From Carex sylvatica (taxonomy: Eukaryota > Streptophyta > Magnoliopsida > Poales > Cyperaceae), in assembly GCA_964058845.1 (NCBI GenBank), contig CAXKVR010000167.1, positions 124,001-188,000 of the forward strand: a DNA stretch of 64,000 bases, given 5' to 3'. Numbering within the stretch: the first letter of the stretch is position 1; each line of letters starts with the position of its first letter. Below, one piece after another: positions 1 through 12,011 of the stretch. Made by a program: the position numbers and the translations under genes. The notes beneath the pieces were generated by a model. The model made no database searches, was not told where the DNA came from, and worked only from the letters and a program-made list of their open reading frames with translations.

Positions 1-1218
1 AGAAGGGGTCAGATCGGTACAATCCAGATCATCAGTGGGTTCAGTGTGATAAGTGCCGCAAATGGAGGTTTCTGGAGTCTGATTTCGACGCCAAAACATT
101 GCCCCTTGACTGGTAATCCTTTTTACATCAGCATACATAAATATCTTGGCTTTCAGTGATATGATACCAGTCAGTATTATCTACCTTCTGAGCATCTTCA
201 TAAACTGAAATGAAATAAAGAAAAGACAGTCTACGTGGGCCTAATTTATAGTTATGAACTATTTCATTGTTTTTTTAGGTTCTGTTTTATGCCTCCGTAC
301 TCTGGTAAATGTGAGGATCCTGAGAAACAAGTGGGCCGTGATGTGATTACGGTCTCTTCCAATAGAACTGGCTATGGAATAGAAAACATCACCAAAGAGG
401 ATCATGGTTCTCCACCAGTTGGCCCTGGCAAGGTATCTTATAAATAGCCATTTCAGAATTTACTAGTTGTTAAGCTCTTTGGTATGTTTATTTATTTACC
501 TTTTTTTTTTAGCGTGGAAGAGTGCCACTTTCAAAGCACCATTCGCCTGCTTCGGGCAGTTCTCCTACTACTGAGACAACCCACACTGGCACTAATATAA
601 TTTCTACTGATGGTAAATAAATTAATTTATCAGAAGAAATTTTGAATATCTTGGATTGTGGTACCTTTATGTTGTAGATTTCAGTCTGTTTGAACAACCA
701 ATTGGTTCCCCTGAAGGTTGCTTTTCCTCCACTTTCTTATGTTGTTATGTTATTTTTTTATTTTATTTTTCATAAAAAGGTGGAAAATCCACTTGTTTCA
801 TTAAAAAATGTTCTTAAAAGTATCAGCAAGTGCCTGGTACCAAAATCTAGTTACAAAAGTTTGCATAATAAGCTAACAATTATAAGTCACAAGAGAACAT
901 GTTGTTTAGACTATAGACCCTAACAAATCAAAGTAGTAAACAGTTTATACAAGCATGTAAAGCATGCATCTCCTGATATTAAAATACAGTATCTACCGAT
1001 CTTCTAGAGCTTTTGAACATCATCTCTACACTCTGGTAAAAGCATCGATGTTTTATTTATTTATTTTTATTTTTATGAATTGAGTACATTAAATAGTTAT
1101 TTCTCCTCGCCTGGCAGATGAAGATTTTGAAGGAACTAGTGAGAACATTGAAGAAACTAATAGGACAAAAAGCTTTAAAAGGCTGAGGCAGGGCCAGTCA
1201 AAAGGGGGTAAATACTAG
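1..1218 (+). CDS. CW-type zinc finger protein, 3' part (5' end outside window)
   Basis: Four exons can be joined in phase: 1-112, 279-432, 513-612 and 1118-1218, ending in TAG at 1216-1218. All introns have GT and AG ends. Exons 1 and 2 encode a CW zinc finger: WVQCDKCRKW, then, across the first intron, a Trp followed by FCFMPPYSGKC. This gives the four zinc-binding cysteines and the tryptophans expected of the family, whose members read methylated histone H3K4 in the nucleus. The remaining roughly 80 residues are Ser/Thr/Lys-rich, look disordered, and end in KSFKRLRQGQSKGGKY. The domain is followed by only a short tail, so the CW finger lies near the C-terminus of a protein whose main body lies upstream. 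I cannot say which CW subfamily it is. The domain call is firm and the exact tail exons slightly less so. Confidence 0.8.
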
Positions 1219-2814
1219 CAGAAAAAAGGGAGAACAAAACAATACGTTGTTGACTGTTAGCTTCATTTTTTTTTTAAAATAGGACTTTTGGTAGTTCTTT
1301 AGAGGGTCTATACATGCCTTGGAAATATTTTCAGATGGCTTGTTACTGACACCTTTTTTTTTTTTTTGTCAAGATCTCTTCTGATAGTGCTGTTATATGA
1401 TGGATATGGTTGGTGTTTGCTGCTATTGTAAACTCGATGGCAGCACAAAATGTTTGTACATTCTCGTTGTTTCCACCTTTTTGGTTATGTTTCATGGTGT
1501 GGTGGTCTGCTTGTGTGTTTTTTCATTACAGTTTTTGACAAAAATGTTTCTGCTGTGACTCATTGATTCCGCAGTTAGACTAATTAAAAATTTGCGTGTT
1601 CTAAATGCACCATCTTTACATAGGGGTTGCCCTTCATATGTTATTTCAGCTAGCTCATGCATTCTGCTAGTAATGAATCAAGACGGCATGAATAACAGAA
1701 TTATTTTCATTTTCATTTTTATTTTAATGAAACTGGGTTCGTTCATCGTAGGCAATATTACTAACACAGCAACTCTCCCGTAGAAATAATCTGGTCATAT
1801 CGAATAACATCAGTAGATTGATCATTGATGTCCATCTAACGCATTAACTATGGTTATTTCATATTTACCTCTCTTTACTTGCTATTTTGCTTACTATAAC
1901 TGCTGATATAGTATTATAGACTATCTTATTACTCTCATTATCAGAGAATGGAAAGGACAATTTCACTGTTTCTGACCAAGAATAGAACCTATAATATAAA
2001 AACCTTTTCATTGTGACAATAACGCTCGAGAGAAAGATGTTCTATCTTTTATTTCAACTCAGAAAAATTATAACCGGTTGGAGCTAGCTCAAATCCCTCC
2101 CCTAAAATTTGAATATCAAACCCATGTTTACTTAGAGAATGAATATAAAAGGAACAAAGGAATGGGCTATCTATCGTATGAGTGAGATTACTGTATTTGA
2201 TTACTTAGAGAATCAAATCTGTTAGTGAAATTTGATTTTCTGATTTTCTTTGCATTTATTATTCTTTTTGTGATTTGTTCTGGACCTTTGTTTTCCTTTG
2301 TTAATCTACAGGACAGCGACCTGCTTTTTCTTGTTTTTGTGATTTTGATGAATTCTAAGTTTTTTTTATTTCAGTTTGTTTAATTTAATGGCATAAATAT
2401 GATTATTTAAAGGTCACAGTTAAGAACACTGAAATTCCCACTTATCTAGTCGAGGTCCACCAATTTCAAGCCTAAGCTAGATGATAGTTCACGAGCTTTG
2501 GCCCACTGAAATTGTGTTAGGAACCTCTTATCAAGCCAGCACCACTGCTTAGACCCCAAATCAATGGTTTTACAGAATTCATGCATTATGGGAACCATTG
2601 GATTTTGTAAAATCAATGGGGCAAGAGCAAAAGTTTATGATGTTTTCGGATTGCCGGTTGTTAGTGGAAGCAATGCAAAATGATAAGTAGTGTTATGTTA
2701 GACTTTTTTTTATGTTTGCTTTGATTTGCAATAAATGTTATGATTGGTGAAAAATATGTATATTTTTTATTTGCAAATTCATTTTGTTTATGTTGTTATG
2801 AGGTTAGTTGTTAT
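1219..2814. other. 3' flank and intergenic DNA, no gene seen
   Basis: The stretch contains the 3' UTR of the CW gene and then AT-rich DNA with poly-T tracts. I found no reading frame with plausible splice partners and no clear terminal repeats. Confidence 0.5.
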
Positions 2815-3530
2815 GTTTACCGTATATAGAGTATCACATTATAGAATTCAAAACAATTAGAAGTAGTAAAGTAGTATCTAGATGCAAAATAAAACAAAAA
2901 TTCGAAAAAAAATTAAAATTTGAATTTTTTTTACCTGTTTACTGTATTCAACGAAACTGTCTATAGAGTCATGTGATAAGGTTTACATTATTCAAAATAA
3001 CTGAAAGTAGCATCTAGATGCAAATTTTAAAAAAAAAATTGAAACTTTTTTTTTACAGTATTCAACGAAATTGTCTACAGAGTAATGTGATCAGGTTTAC
3101 AAAATTCAAAATAGCATTTAGATTCAAAAAAAAAAATGAAATTTGAATTTTTTTTTTACAAGTTTACAGGATTCAACGAAACTATCTATAGAGTTATGTT
3201 ATTAGGTTTACATAATTCAAAATAATTGAAACTCGCATCTAGAAGAAGATTTGAAAAAAAAAAATTGGAAAAAAAGTTTTAAAAAAAAATGGAAAAAATC
3301 TTTGAAAAAAAATTTTTTGAAAAAAAATTCGAATTTATTTTTACCTATATATGTTTACAAAATTTTAAAATTTTAAAAATGAAAGTTTAAAAAAAAAATA
3401 ATAATTTGTTTACTGATTTACAGAATTCAACGAAATTATCTACAGAGCTATGTGATAAGATTTATCGAATTTAAAATAATTAAAAGTAACATATAGAAGG
3501 ATATTTGAAAAAAATAAAGTTGAAAAAAAG
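2815..3530. repeat. degenerate tandem repeat, about five units
   Basis: The phrase 'tttac..tattcaacgaaa' followed by 'tctayagagt.atgtgat.aggttta', then 'attcaaaataattgaaagta' and 'catctagatgcaaa', recurs starting near 2817 (first, most diverged), 2938, 3053, 3163 and 3409. Spacing is about 110-125 bp for the middle units and longer before the last, where poly-A and poly-T tracts expand. The units are separated by runs such as ttgaaaaaaaaa. This looks like an old minisatellite or the remains of a repeat-bearing element. It has no coding potential. Confidence 0.65.
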
Positions 3531-4692
3531 TTTTGAAAAAATTTGAAAAAAAAATTTGATTTTTTTTTTTTTTAGAAAGTCTAAAAGTGGTCATGGCCAA
3601 TTTTTTTTTTACATATATCTATTAACAGAATTTTAAAGTGGTCATGGTCAAAAGTCTAAAAGTGGTCCTAGTTAAAGCGATTAAAGTTGTTAAAGTGAAG
3701 GTTAAAGTGAAAGTTATTGAGAATCACACAGAAATGAGGTTTTTATGTTGATAGGATTCATTGAGTTAGTTTACAAGATTTAGTATTGAAGTTTACTGAC
3801 TTTGCTCCATTAGTTTACAGGATTTATGAAAATATCTCGAGATTTTTGGAGTACTGGAGTTGGAGTTGGAGGACTATTAGTTGCTTCCTAATTAAAATGC
3901 TTCACTCCAATGGAAGCCCAAAATTGTCATTTCAGAATTTATTAAAATGTTAATTATAAATTATAATTTATTATTATTCTATTCGTTTAATGGAAAAATA
4001 TTGAAGATCTTTGAATTTGAATGGAGCTATTCTATATAAATTAGAGGGACATATTCTCGATTAAAACAATTGGCGAGTACAAACCCAATTTCATTTTTTT
4101 CATAGTTAAGTTATAATCTCATCGGTAACCGATATAAAATTTAATTTTTAATTGATATTAAAAAGCTCATGTTCGTGTTCGGTAGAACGGATTAAAAAAG
4201 AATGCTCTTATGAAAGCTAAAAAGAGGCAAAAAAAAAAGTTTCAAAAAGACTTAATTCAAAATAAATGATGTCTTAAGAATTCAGATGAAAAAAAATTTA
4301 TGTTTTAAAAATTCAGAAAAGAACAAAAATTAATCTTCACGAAGAAAATAATATTCTAACGAATTAAACTTCCAAAGTGTCTAAACAAATTTTACAAGAA
4401 AATTCCTCAACTTGGCGTGCTCTTCTCGGATCCGGTTGAACTGAGCTTGTGTTCTAGGAAGACAGGAAGTAGGAATGGCAAAGATCTACAAAAAAGCTGC
4501 TCCGATACCGTTTAAAATCTGCATCTCAATTATTATGTTTCTTCAACCTACTCGCAGTCTCATACGCCTAAAAAGAAAAATGGGCTCTTGAAACAATTAA
4601 CGATGATATAATATTTCGGCCCGTAAGGCCCATGATCCGTTATCTTCTACTAATACCAGCAGCACTACATTTTCCAGATCTGCGCGTGACAG
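3531..4692. promoter_or_regulatory. intergenic region and putative PYG7 promoter
   Basis: AT-rich spacer with no gene. The last few hundred bases before the ATG at 4693 presumably contain the promoter and 5' UTR of the TPR gene. I see no individual element that I can defend. Confidence 0.35.
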
Positions 4693-7600
4693 ATGGCATC
4701 TCTCGGCCTCAGACCTCTTCCTCTTTTATCTTCGCCAAAGTGCTTTCATTGCCATACTACTATTAGGAGCACTCCCCCGCACCGTTCGTCCCGCCGCGCT
4801 TCTCGACTTGTGGGCCCCACATACGCAGCTCCGGTGAGCATATCTCATGGCCTTCTTTCTCTTTTGTTTATTCTATGAGAAACTCTTTAAGGGGAACTTG
4901 TGGTGTACAGTCGCTACAAAGTTATACTAGGCCTATACCAGTACAAAATTGGTTTCTGTTCTCCTGTTAGCTTGAAAATATGTTTTATTTTCAGAATTTT
5001 TTATTGTGCATTATGATGTACACGTCAGCACTGTTGTTTGATTTGCAAATGACAGTTAAATTTAGAGGTGTGCTGTTGAATTTATAATTCTAATTACTGA
5101 GACAACAGTGTAGGGACATAAGGTAGCATTTTGTCAGTAATTATGGATAGGTGCTTAATTCACGGTTTGTATGAACAAGGGTTTTTAGATTTTATATTCA
5201 GTAGCCTACAGAAGGCTAGCAAAAATCCAACATGACAGTCAGAGAATTGTAGTTCTATTCTGTTAAGTTCTCAAACATTACATATCACAACTTGTGAAGA
5301 TTGTTACGGATGATATTAGAATTCACGAAATATGAAACTTGACCATGATGCTACCTTTGCAATATATGTGGGGCAGATTGTATTTAGATTAACTTCCTTT
5401 GATCATATGAAGGTAGGCTATTAATGGAGAAGTTGCAAGCAGTTTATTTTCAAGGTTTGACAGAGGTAAGTATAATCTTATCCACAACAAAGGCAAAATT
5501 CCATCTAATTGAGGCTTACATTAACCTTTATAATCTAACAAAATTGTTATGGCATCACAGTTGTGGAGGAGTTCTCAGTAATGACCAAGAATAAGAAGAG
5601 CCAGACCCAAGCAAGCTTGCTATTGCATGCATTTCCATGTAGCATCATATCCTGGTTAAGTATGGAACAAGGGGCACAGTCTAGTGAGGGGACACAGCTG
5701 AACATGGTGTATGATGTAGGTGAATTATTCGAGTTAGGAATTCAGCTGTCATATTTGTTAACTCTGCTCGGCCTCCTTGGAGCTGGCACCTTTTTTGTCA
5801 TTCGTCAGGTTCTCGTCAGACGAGAACTCGACCTTTCTGCTAAGGAATTGCAGGTAATTTCTCAGAATTTTGTTTTTAAAGGGCTTCTTTTAAGGGTTAC
5901 TTTTCTATAAAATTTAGTAATGAATAATAATTACCTTTTATGCAATTTAATGGTATGCATCAGTAAAAAAATAAGTTTTTAGAAACTGTTGCCTGACAAT
6001 TTAATTGGAGAAACTGAAGGGTGGTTAAATGTGATGAGTAAGACTGGGGTGTTCTTAAGCTCAGCAAATACTTTGTGAGCTTAATTTAAAAACCCATCGA
6101 ATTGACTTTAAATGACGAATCCAAACCGTTGAAACCGATATACTTCACGAGTGATACGTTTACATATCAAACTTATAAATTTTGTACTTAATTTAGTATA
6201 ACGTTAAGTGGTCAAAAAATGAAGGCTTATAAGTCAATTTTAATGCGTTTATTTTTCATCATTTTTTGACCGCTTGACTTTATATTAAGTTGAAAATTTA
6301 TAAATTTGACATGTAACGAATTACTCATGAATTAAATCGGTTTCACCGGTTTGGATATGTCATTTGAAGTAATTTCTATAGATTTTAGAATCAAGCTCGC
6401 CAAATAGCTTGGAGAGCTTAAGAGCACCCTAGTTCTACTCGAATTTGATTGGGCTATTGCAAATGTTAATGTTCTTGTTGTTAGATCAAAAACTGAAAAG
6501 TGGACTGTTTCTACTCTAGTTCTTTTAAAGGTAAATTATTTAGATGTCACTAAACTCCATGTCAGATATCAGTCCTCGATGAAGACGATTTTTCTTGATC
6601 AGGTCAATTGGTCTCTTTTTCATGGTTCCGAAAATCGGCTGATTCCGAGTTGACTCGGCCGAGTCGGAACGGAATGTCGAGTTGAGTTTTGCCCGATTTA
6701 CACGGTTAGGCGAGTTTTATGTGGAAAATCGGCAAAATCGGGCTCAAATCGTAAAATCGACTGAGTTTTGTACGGAAAAATCAGTGAAATCGAAAAAGTT
6801 GGGCAATTTTGAGTAGAATTGGGCGGGCCGTTGTTTTGTCAACGGAGAGAAAGGAAACACGCTGTTTTGTCGATAGAGTGAGGAAACAGGAAGGAGAAAC
6901 TGACAAGTGGGACCAAAATTTGAGATTCCATTGATTGGGTTGAAATTTTGTTATTATGTTGGGCCGTTACTAATTTAGTATTTATTTTTAAGTTTTATGT
7001 TTCAATTGCGGCCCAATCAGTTGATTTTCAATTAAAAGTTTGGAATTAGTTTTTCATTCATTCAATTTAAGTAATTTTTACTAATTTAATTTGTAATGTT
7101 TTTATTACATTATATCAGTAGATTATTAAAGTGTAATCTTTTTTCTTAACATAACTCTTTGCAAAATATCATTTTAGAAAAAAATTCCTTTTTTTTTTTT
7201 AAAATCAAAACATGTTTTTTTTCTTTTTCGAAAATCCGAGTTTCCGATCCGATTCAGCCGATTCCGACAGATTCCTCCGATTCCTCCGATTCCGGTTCCA
7301 TGGTCAGCCTACCGATTCCTATGATTTTCAGAACCTTGCTCTTTTTTATAAAGAAATAGAGTGCCGGCATGCCATGGAGAACTGTTTACTGCCTAGGTCA
7401 ACAACCTTATGCTGACATAAACATTTTTTGTAATAAGGACATGTTTTTTCCTGATGTGGATGGTGATCTCAACACTCCATTAGATTTTTTATGGAAAATG
7501 TAACGTAGCGACTTGATTGAGTGTGAAAAGAGTCAGCAACCAATTTGTATAGATGATCATTTTAGTGATCTCCCGGGAAGCTAACCGTTCTATTGTGCAA

Positions 7601-9101
7601 GTTATAGTTATTGTTAATGTTATTGTATTATTCTTTGAGTGAGGCTATGGTACTTGGCCAAGCACACAGTTTTGTTGTGCTTTGATATATGAGACGTTGG
7701 ATTCGTATCAAGATTCGTGCCAGATGATATTAGATGTGAATCCAACGTCTCATATATCAAAGCACAACAAAACTGTGTGCTTGGCCAAGTACCATAGCCT
7801 CACTCTTATTCTTTTCTGTTATTTTCTTTTCTTTTCGTTTTTTGTATTTGGGGATGGGATGGGGACAGGATTGTTTGGTTTTGTGTCAGTGCTGATGATT
7901 TTGCAATTTTTATGGAATATAGGAGCAAGTGAGGAGCGGTGATGCATCGGCCACAGAATGCTTTGAACTTGGAGCAGTAATGCTGAGAAGAAAATTTTAC
8001 CCAGCGGCTATCAAGTACTTGCGCCAAGCCATTGAAAAGTGGGATAAAGATGATACAGATCTTGCTCAGGTCCTGATCATTCTCTAAATTACTAAATTTC
8101 CTTTTCAATAAATAATTAAAAGGTACAGTAAGTCAAAAGATGTGAAAGTATATTTAAGTATGTCAGTGAAAGGGGGATAACCGGGGCCTTGAGCGATGCC
8201 TGCTTCATTGCCGAAATTCTTCTAATCAAACAGGCCTATTTTTAGATAATAACTGGTGCTACTCTTGGTCTGAACAGAGATAATCATGAAATTTAGCGCT
8301 GCCTATTGTGGAATCCAATATCATTTCCACTAACATAAAGTTTTGAAAGGAAATAAGTTAAAAGGTGTGACAAATAGGCCCGGAAAGAAAAATATTATAC
8401 TGCTCTTTTTACAGTATTTCAAGCAGCTGAATGTAACCAGCACATTACAAATTGGAATTGACTTTTCCTCTGTTCCTTTTGGCTGAAATTCAGAATGTTT
8501 TATAGCAACTAATGAGAAAAAAAAAAAAATCTCTTGTATGCAGAATCTTACCAATTTAGTGCAGTACCGCTCGTTGGCACTTCATTATAAGACAATAGCA
8601 GCGGATTTAAAAAAGACATATCACGTATAAAGAACATAAATATGAACAGAACTGAATGAAATGAAATTATGTTGAAGTTCTTTACTATCGTCTTCATATT
8701 TGTAAAATAATTGGTAAAATCAATATAAGAATTATATGATGCTCCATTGACAAATGGATCCCCATTGCAAAATTTCTATATTGGTCCCTTCCTAAGCACA
8801 ACCCTAATTATTTTAATAGGTTTACAATGCACTTGGAGTATGTTACGTGAGAGATGACAAGCTAGAAAAAGGAATTCAACAACTTGAGAAAGCAGTGAAG
8901 CTTCAACCGGGCTATGTAACTGCATGGAACAACCTAGGAGATGCCTATGAAAGTAGAAAGGATCTCAAATTGGCACTCAGAGCATTTGAAGAGGCTTTAC
9001 TTTTTGACCCAAATAATAAAGTGGCAAGGGAGCGGGCAGAAGCGTTGAGAGATAAGGTCAGTATGTATAAAGGAGTGACGTTTAAATCAGATGATCGGTG
9101 A
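4693..9101 (+). CDS. PYG7: chloroplast TPR protein, PYG7 / Ycf37-like photosystem I assembly factor
   Basis: The exons are 4693-4833, 5417-5465, 5561-5853, 7923-8069 and 8820-9101. Phases agree throughout and give 303 residues. The N-terminus is rich in Ser, Arg and Pro with few acids, as in a plastid transit peptide. A membrane segment follows at about residues 126-146 ([19 protein letters not shown]). After that come three TPR units at about 171-204, 209-242 and 243-276; the last two are clear ([17 protein letters not shown] and [17 protein letters not shown]). One membrane anchor plus three TPRs is the architecture of cyanobacterial Ycf37 and of Arabidopsis PYG7, a thylakoid protein needed for photosystem I accumulation. 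The stretch [20 protein letters not shown] resembles PYG7 as I recall it. Exon 2, only 49 bp, was chosen because it is the only join that keeps frame between exons 1 and 3. Intron 3 (about 2.1 kb) carries two foldback MITEs. The exon 4 donor (gtcctg) is weak. Family assignment is strong; the small exon 2 is inferred. Confidence 0.85.
6036..6440. mobile_element. Mutator-type foldback MITE in PYG7 intron 3
   Basis: The left end reads gagtaagactggggtgttct and the right end reads as the complement of gagtagaactagggtgctct. The arms fold over most of the roughly 405 bp. Flanks aaatgtgat and gaatttgat are a decayed 9-bp target duplication (7 of 9). The inner part shares 'aatccaaaccgttgaaaccgat' type sequence with the elements at 36893 and 47092. 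A 9-bp duplication with long terminal repeats fits a non-autonomous Mutator-like element. It has no coding capacity. Confidence 0.75.
7637..7805. mobile_element. perfect 68-bp-arm hairpin MITE with 9-bp TSD
   Basis: Positions 7637-7704 are the exact reverse complement of 7738-7805, with a 33-nt loop. The arm starts gagtgaggctatggtactt. Both flanks are ttattcttt (7628-7636 and 7806-7814), an identical 9-bp target duplication. The perfect arms suggest a recent insertion. It lies in PYG7 intron 3, about 120 bp before exon 4. The terminal motif gaggctatggta also ends the element at 12012-12730. Confidence 0.9.
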
Positions 9102-10070
9102 TTGGGATTTAGATTTGGTTGTGGTTGCGTAGTGTTTGCTTTTTTGTTTCAAATATATTTTTGGATTAGTTTTCACTGCGCCAGGAGGATACAGAACAAT
9201 ATTTGTAATGTTTACTAAAATTTGCCTTTTTTTCTTATGAAAAAAAGGTACTGATTTTTGCAATTTAGTATTATATTTTGTAAAATGCGTTGATGAAGTC
9301 TCATGTGTGTGTGTTTGTTTGTTTTTTTACGGATTGACTTTGCTTTTTCTAAAAAAAAAACAAAAATTGTTTCTCTTGAATATTTGATTTATAATTCGAG
9401 TTAAATTTAGTGTTAAAATCAAAATAATTTTTTTGAATTGTGATTGGTAATTAGAATTATAAGTTAAAACATCATAAATTATAAGTCAGAGTATTGAAAA
9501 AAAATAAGTCATTTAGTTATTTAGTTATTAGGTTTAAATTCAATTCAATATTTTTTACCCCTCCTCTGACGAAATTCTGGATCGCCTCTGTTTCACATGG
9601 ACTATGAATTTCAAAAATAAATAGTACTGTTCTCTGAGAAATGACAAAAAATTATGTAGTAATTACACTTCATATTCTCTTTAGCGGAAACAGATATAAT
9701 GCAAAAAAATAATCATTAAATTTCAGAAGAAAATTATAAAATTCTACGGACTTGCAAAAGAATTACAAAAAGTTGATGATATCTAATTTTTTAAATATTC
9801 AAGACCATCACAATTGAAGTGTAGATAAAAAAAAAAACTCAAATTAACAGTCAGCCGTAATAATTTTGGAGATGCTGGCAATTCCAACGTCAATAATTTA
9901 TTAAGAACGCTGCAGATTTGGTAAAATTTTGCATACATAATGAAAAGTATCTGTATAGTTCGCGTTGCTCAAATTGTAATCAATGGGGTAACATGCCAAA
10001 CACGTGTTTTCCTTTGAAAATAAAAGGCTCACTTTAATCAGGATCTATATTTATCCAGCCTTTTCATATA
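9102..10070. other. 3' flank of PYG7 and intergenic DNA
   Basis: Contains the 3' UTR and then AT-rich sequence. No gene or clear repeat boundary was found before the Helitron-type end at 10071. Confidence 0.45.
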
Positions 10071-10100
10071 CTAGTCAAGTGCCCGTGCGCTGCAACGGGG
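10071..10100 (-). mobile_element. Helitron-type 3' terminus
   Basis: Read on the minus strand, a short hairpin (CCCGTtgcagcgcACGGG) is followed ten bases later by a terminal CTAG, and the next host base is T. A hairpin about 10 nt before a terminal CTRR, inserted between A and T, is the diagnostic 3' end of plant Helitrons. The matching 5' TC end, which would lie at a higher coordinate, was not located, so only the terminus is reported. Confidence 0.6.
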
Positions 10101-10202
10101 GTTGAAATATTATTTTGATCACTTTCTTTAAATAATTTCTTCATTATGTGTTCATCAATAATAAAAGCAAATTATAACCTTAGAGCTTAATACTATATTA
10201 CG

Positions 10203-10323
10203 GCATCTCCATTGATGCAGTTGATTTGCAATTGCAAACAACTATCCTGAAATAATTGAAATTAATTTCATTTCTTAATTGCAAAACTCCTGCATTAATG
10301 CAATTTGCAAATCAACATCTGAA
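10203..10323. mobile_element. small inverted-repeat MITE, ggcatctccattgatgca type
   Basis: The left part (ggcatctccattgatgcagt, then tgatttgcaattgcaaacaa) is matched in inverted orientation by atgcaatttgcaaatcaaca near 10300. The same gcatctccatt...gatttgca signature ends the larger element at 30943-33896. No target duplication was resolved. Confidence 0.5.
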
Positions 10324-10464
10324 AAATAATTTTGCATAAACTCAAATACATCCATATAAAATTGTAAATTAGAAAAATATAAGGAGAATAATGAAAATAT
10401 TATTTTTACAAAAAAATCAGAAAATTCATATCATCTGAGATATCTTAAATTTTACCTTGCCTTT

Positions 10465-10815
10465 TTGGAAAATCTAAACCGTTCAAATACAATCTACACG
10501 AATCTCGAAGCACAATAATACTTTCTGCACGAATAGACACGCAAAAGTTGAGATCCAGAGCCGTTGAAATACTTTCTGCACGAATCTCGAAGCCCAATAA
10601 TACTGGCGCCTGCGCTACCCCCGAATAGGCACCCGACACGTGGGTCAAGCAAAAGTTGAGATATCTCGGGAATAGGCACCGTCCGTGAGCCTCTGCGCTA
10701 TCTCAACTTTTGCTTGACCCACGTGTCGGGTGCCTATTCGGGGGTAGCGCAGGCGCCAGTATTAATGCGCTTTGAGATTCGTGCAGAAAGTATTTGAACA
10801 GTTGAGATTTTCCAT
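10465..10815. mobile_element. GC-rich foldback element with about 110-bp arms
   Basis: The block about 10558-10662 is repeated in inverse at 10699-10812. The core of the arms (aatactggcgcctgcgctac and cccgacacgtgggtcaagca) is exact. The right arm continues into gattcgtgcagaaagtattt, which matches the left arm and also an outer partial copy starting near 10465. Each arm carries CACGTG. The spacer is about 36 bp. It is far richer in GC than its surroundings and is most likely a foldback transposon. Its outer limits are approximate. Confidence 0.75.
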
Positions 10816-10851
10816 AAAGTCACGCAAAGTTTGAGGTACCTCAGAGGATAA

Positions 10852-10889
10852 AAAAAGTGGAAAACGCGTGAAAAAGTGGAAAACGCGTG
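10852..10889. repeat. two direct copies of a 19-bp unit
   Basis: The unit aaaaagtggaaaacgcgtg occurs twice head to tail at 10852-10870 and 10871-10889. It sits just outside the GC-rich foldback. Confidence 0.8.
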
Positions 10890-11595
10890 AAAAAATGAAG
10901 ATTCAGTGATACAATTTCTGTGTGGCATTATATGTAGCATGGATATAAATCACTAAATTTAGATTTCTACACGTTTGACAACATGAAACAGGTGTATAAA
11001 ATCAAAATTATTTATTAAAGGCTGAGATTAAGATCTGTTTTGATGAGTGGCTGAGATTTAGAGAATCAACGGCTCAGATCTTCTCTGGACAAATAGAGGG
11101 TTGGATCCCAAAAAAAATAGCATGCTATTTAGTAGGGAGGATAAGTTGCTTTGACGGAATTGAAATTCTCGGGCTCCCCTCTTTACATGATCAATTGTAA
11201 TTTGAGGCCTCTGATATGCATCGACCGGTCAGAATTTCTCTTGTACTCTCCGATTAATCCAACCCAAATTGAGAGGTGGCCGGCCCAAAAAACTAAAAAA
11301 ACCTCCTCCTTTTCTTAAAATATAATTTATCAAGACAGGCATGGGAACTCTCAAAGCATCTTATCTCAAACAGAAAAGAGGCATATCTTATATATAAGTA
11401 AAACTAGAAAAGAGATCGGATCCATACATTTGTCAAAGCATGATTAGCATGCGAGGTGATCTCACTGTAACTTTACACTGTACCTAATCAAGGACTAAGA
11501 AAACCTGTTCAACGGTAGAGTCATCTTTTTATTACTTTTACACTGTGGCTAATCAGCGAACAAGAAAGCCTATTCAATTGCATCATTGGGTGCAG

Positions 11596-11625
11596 AGAGG
11601 AGAGGAGAGGAGAGGAGAGGAGAGG
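11596..11625. repeat. (AGAGG)6 microsatellite
   Basis: Six perfect AGAGG pentamers in an otherwise unremarkable intergenic stretch. Confidence 0.9.
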
Positions 11626-12011
11626 AGCAAGAAAATGAAAACGGTGTCAGCAAAAGGAAAGGAGCTTGTTTCCCTGTATTCTCACAAGACTGCCAAAGTA
11701 TAAAGTGGCTGCCTCTTTTATTTCTCTTTATGCAGGGCCTAATGTGTCATGCCTACCTCACCATGTAACCCCTTTTTGTTGTTTGCTTATCAGCTCTTTC
11801 TGAGGCGGCCTGATGAGTCCTTTTCCTTTCCCACTGAGGCACTGTGTAGGTTTTTGTTGCATTCACAAGTTATTCTTAGTTTAAGAACAAAGGATTGCTT
11901 CAAGAGAAGGGGTCATCTGTCAAATTTTCTGTGTCAAAGACAAATTTTAGTTTACCCAACAATATATATGCCTACAAAACAAAATATCAAGTATAGTAGA
12001 CCATTTAATCA

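Noticed and set aside
6620..7315. Possible element in PYG7 intron 3 with repeated ccgattcc words and similar words near 6640
   Set aside because: Attempted pairing of the two sides gave only short, gapped matches, and no duplication was found at the edges.
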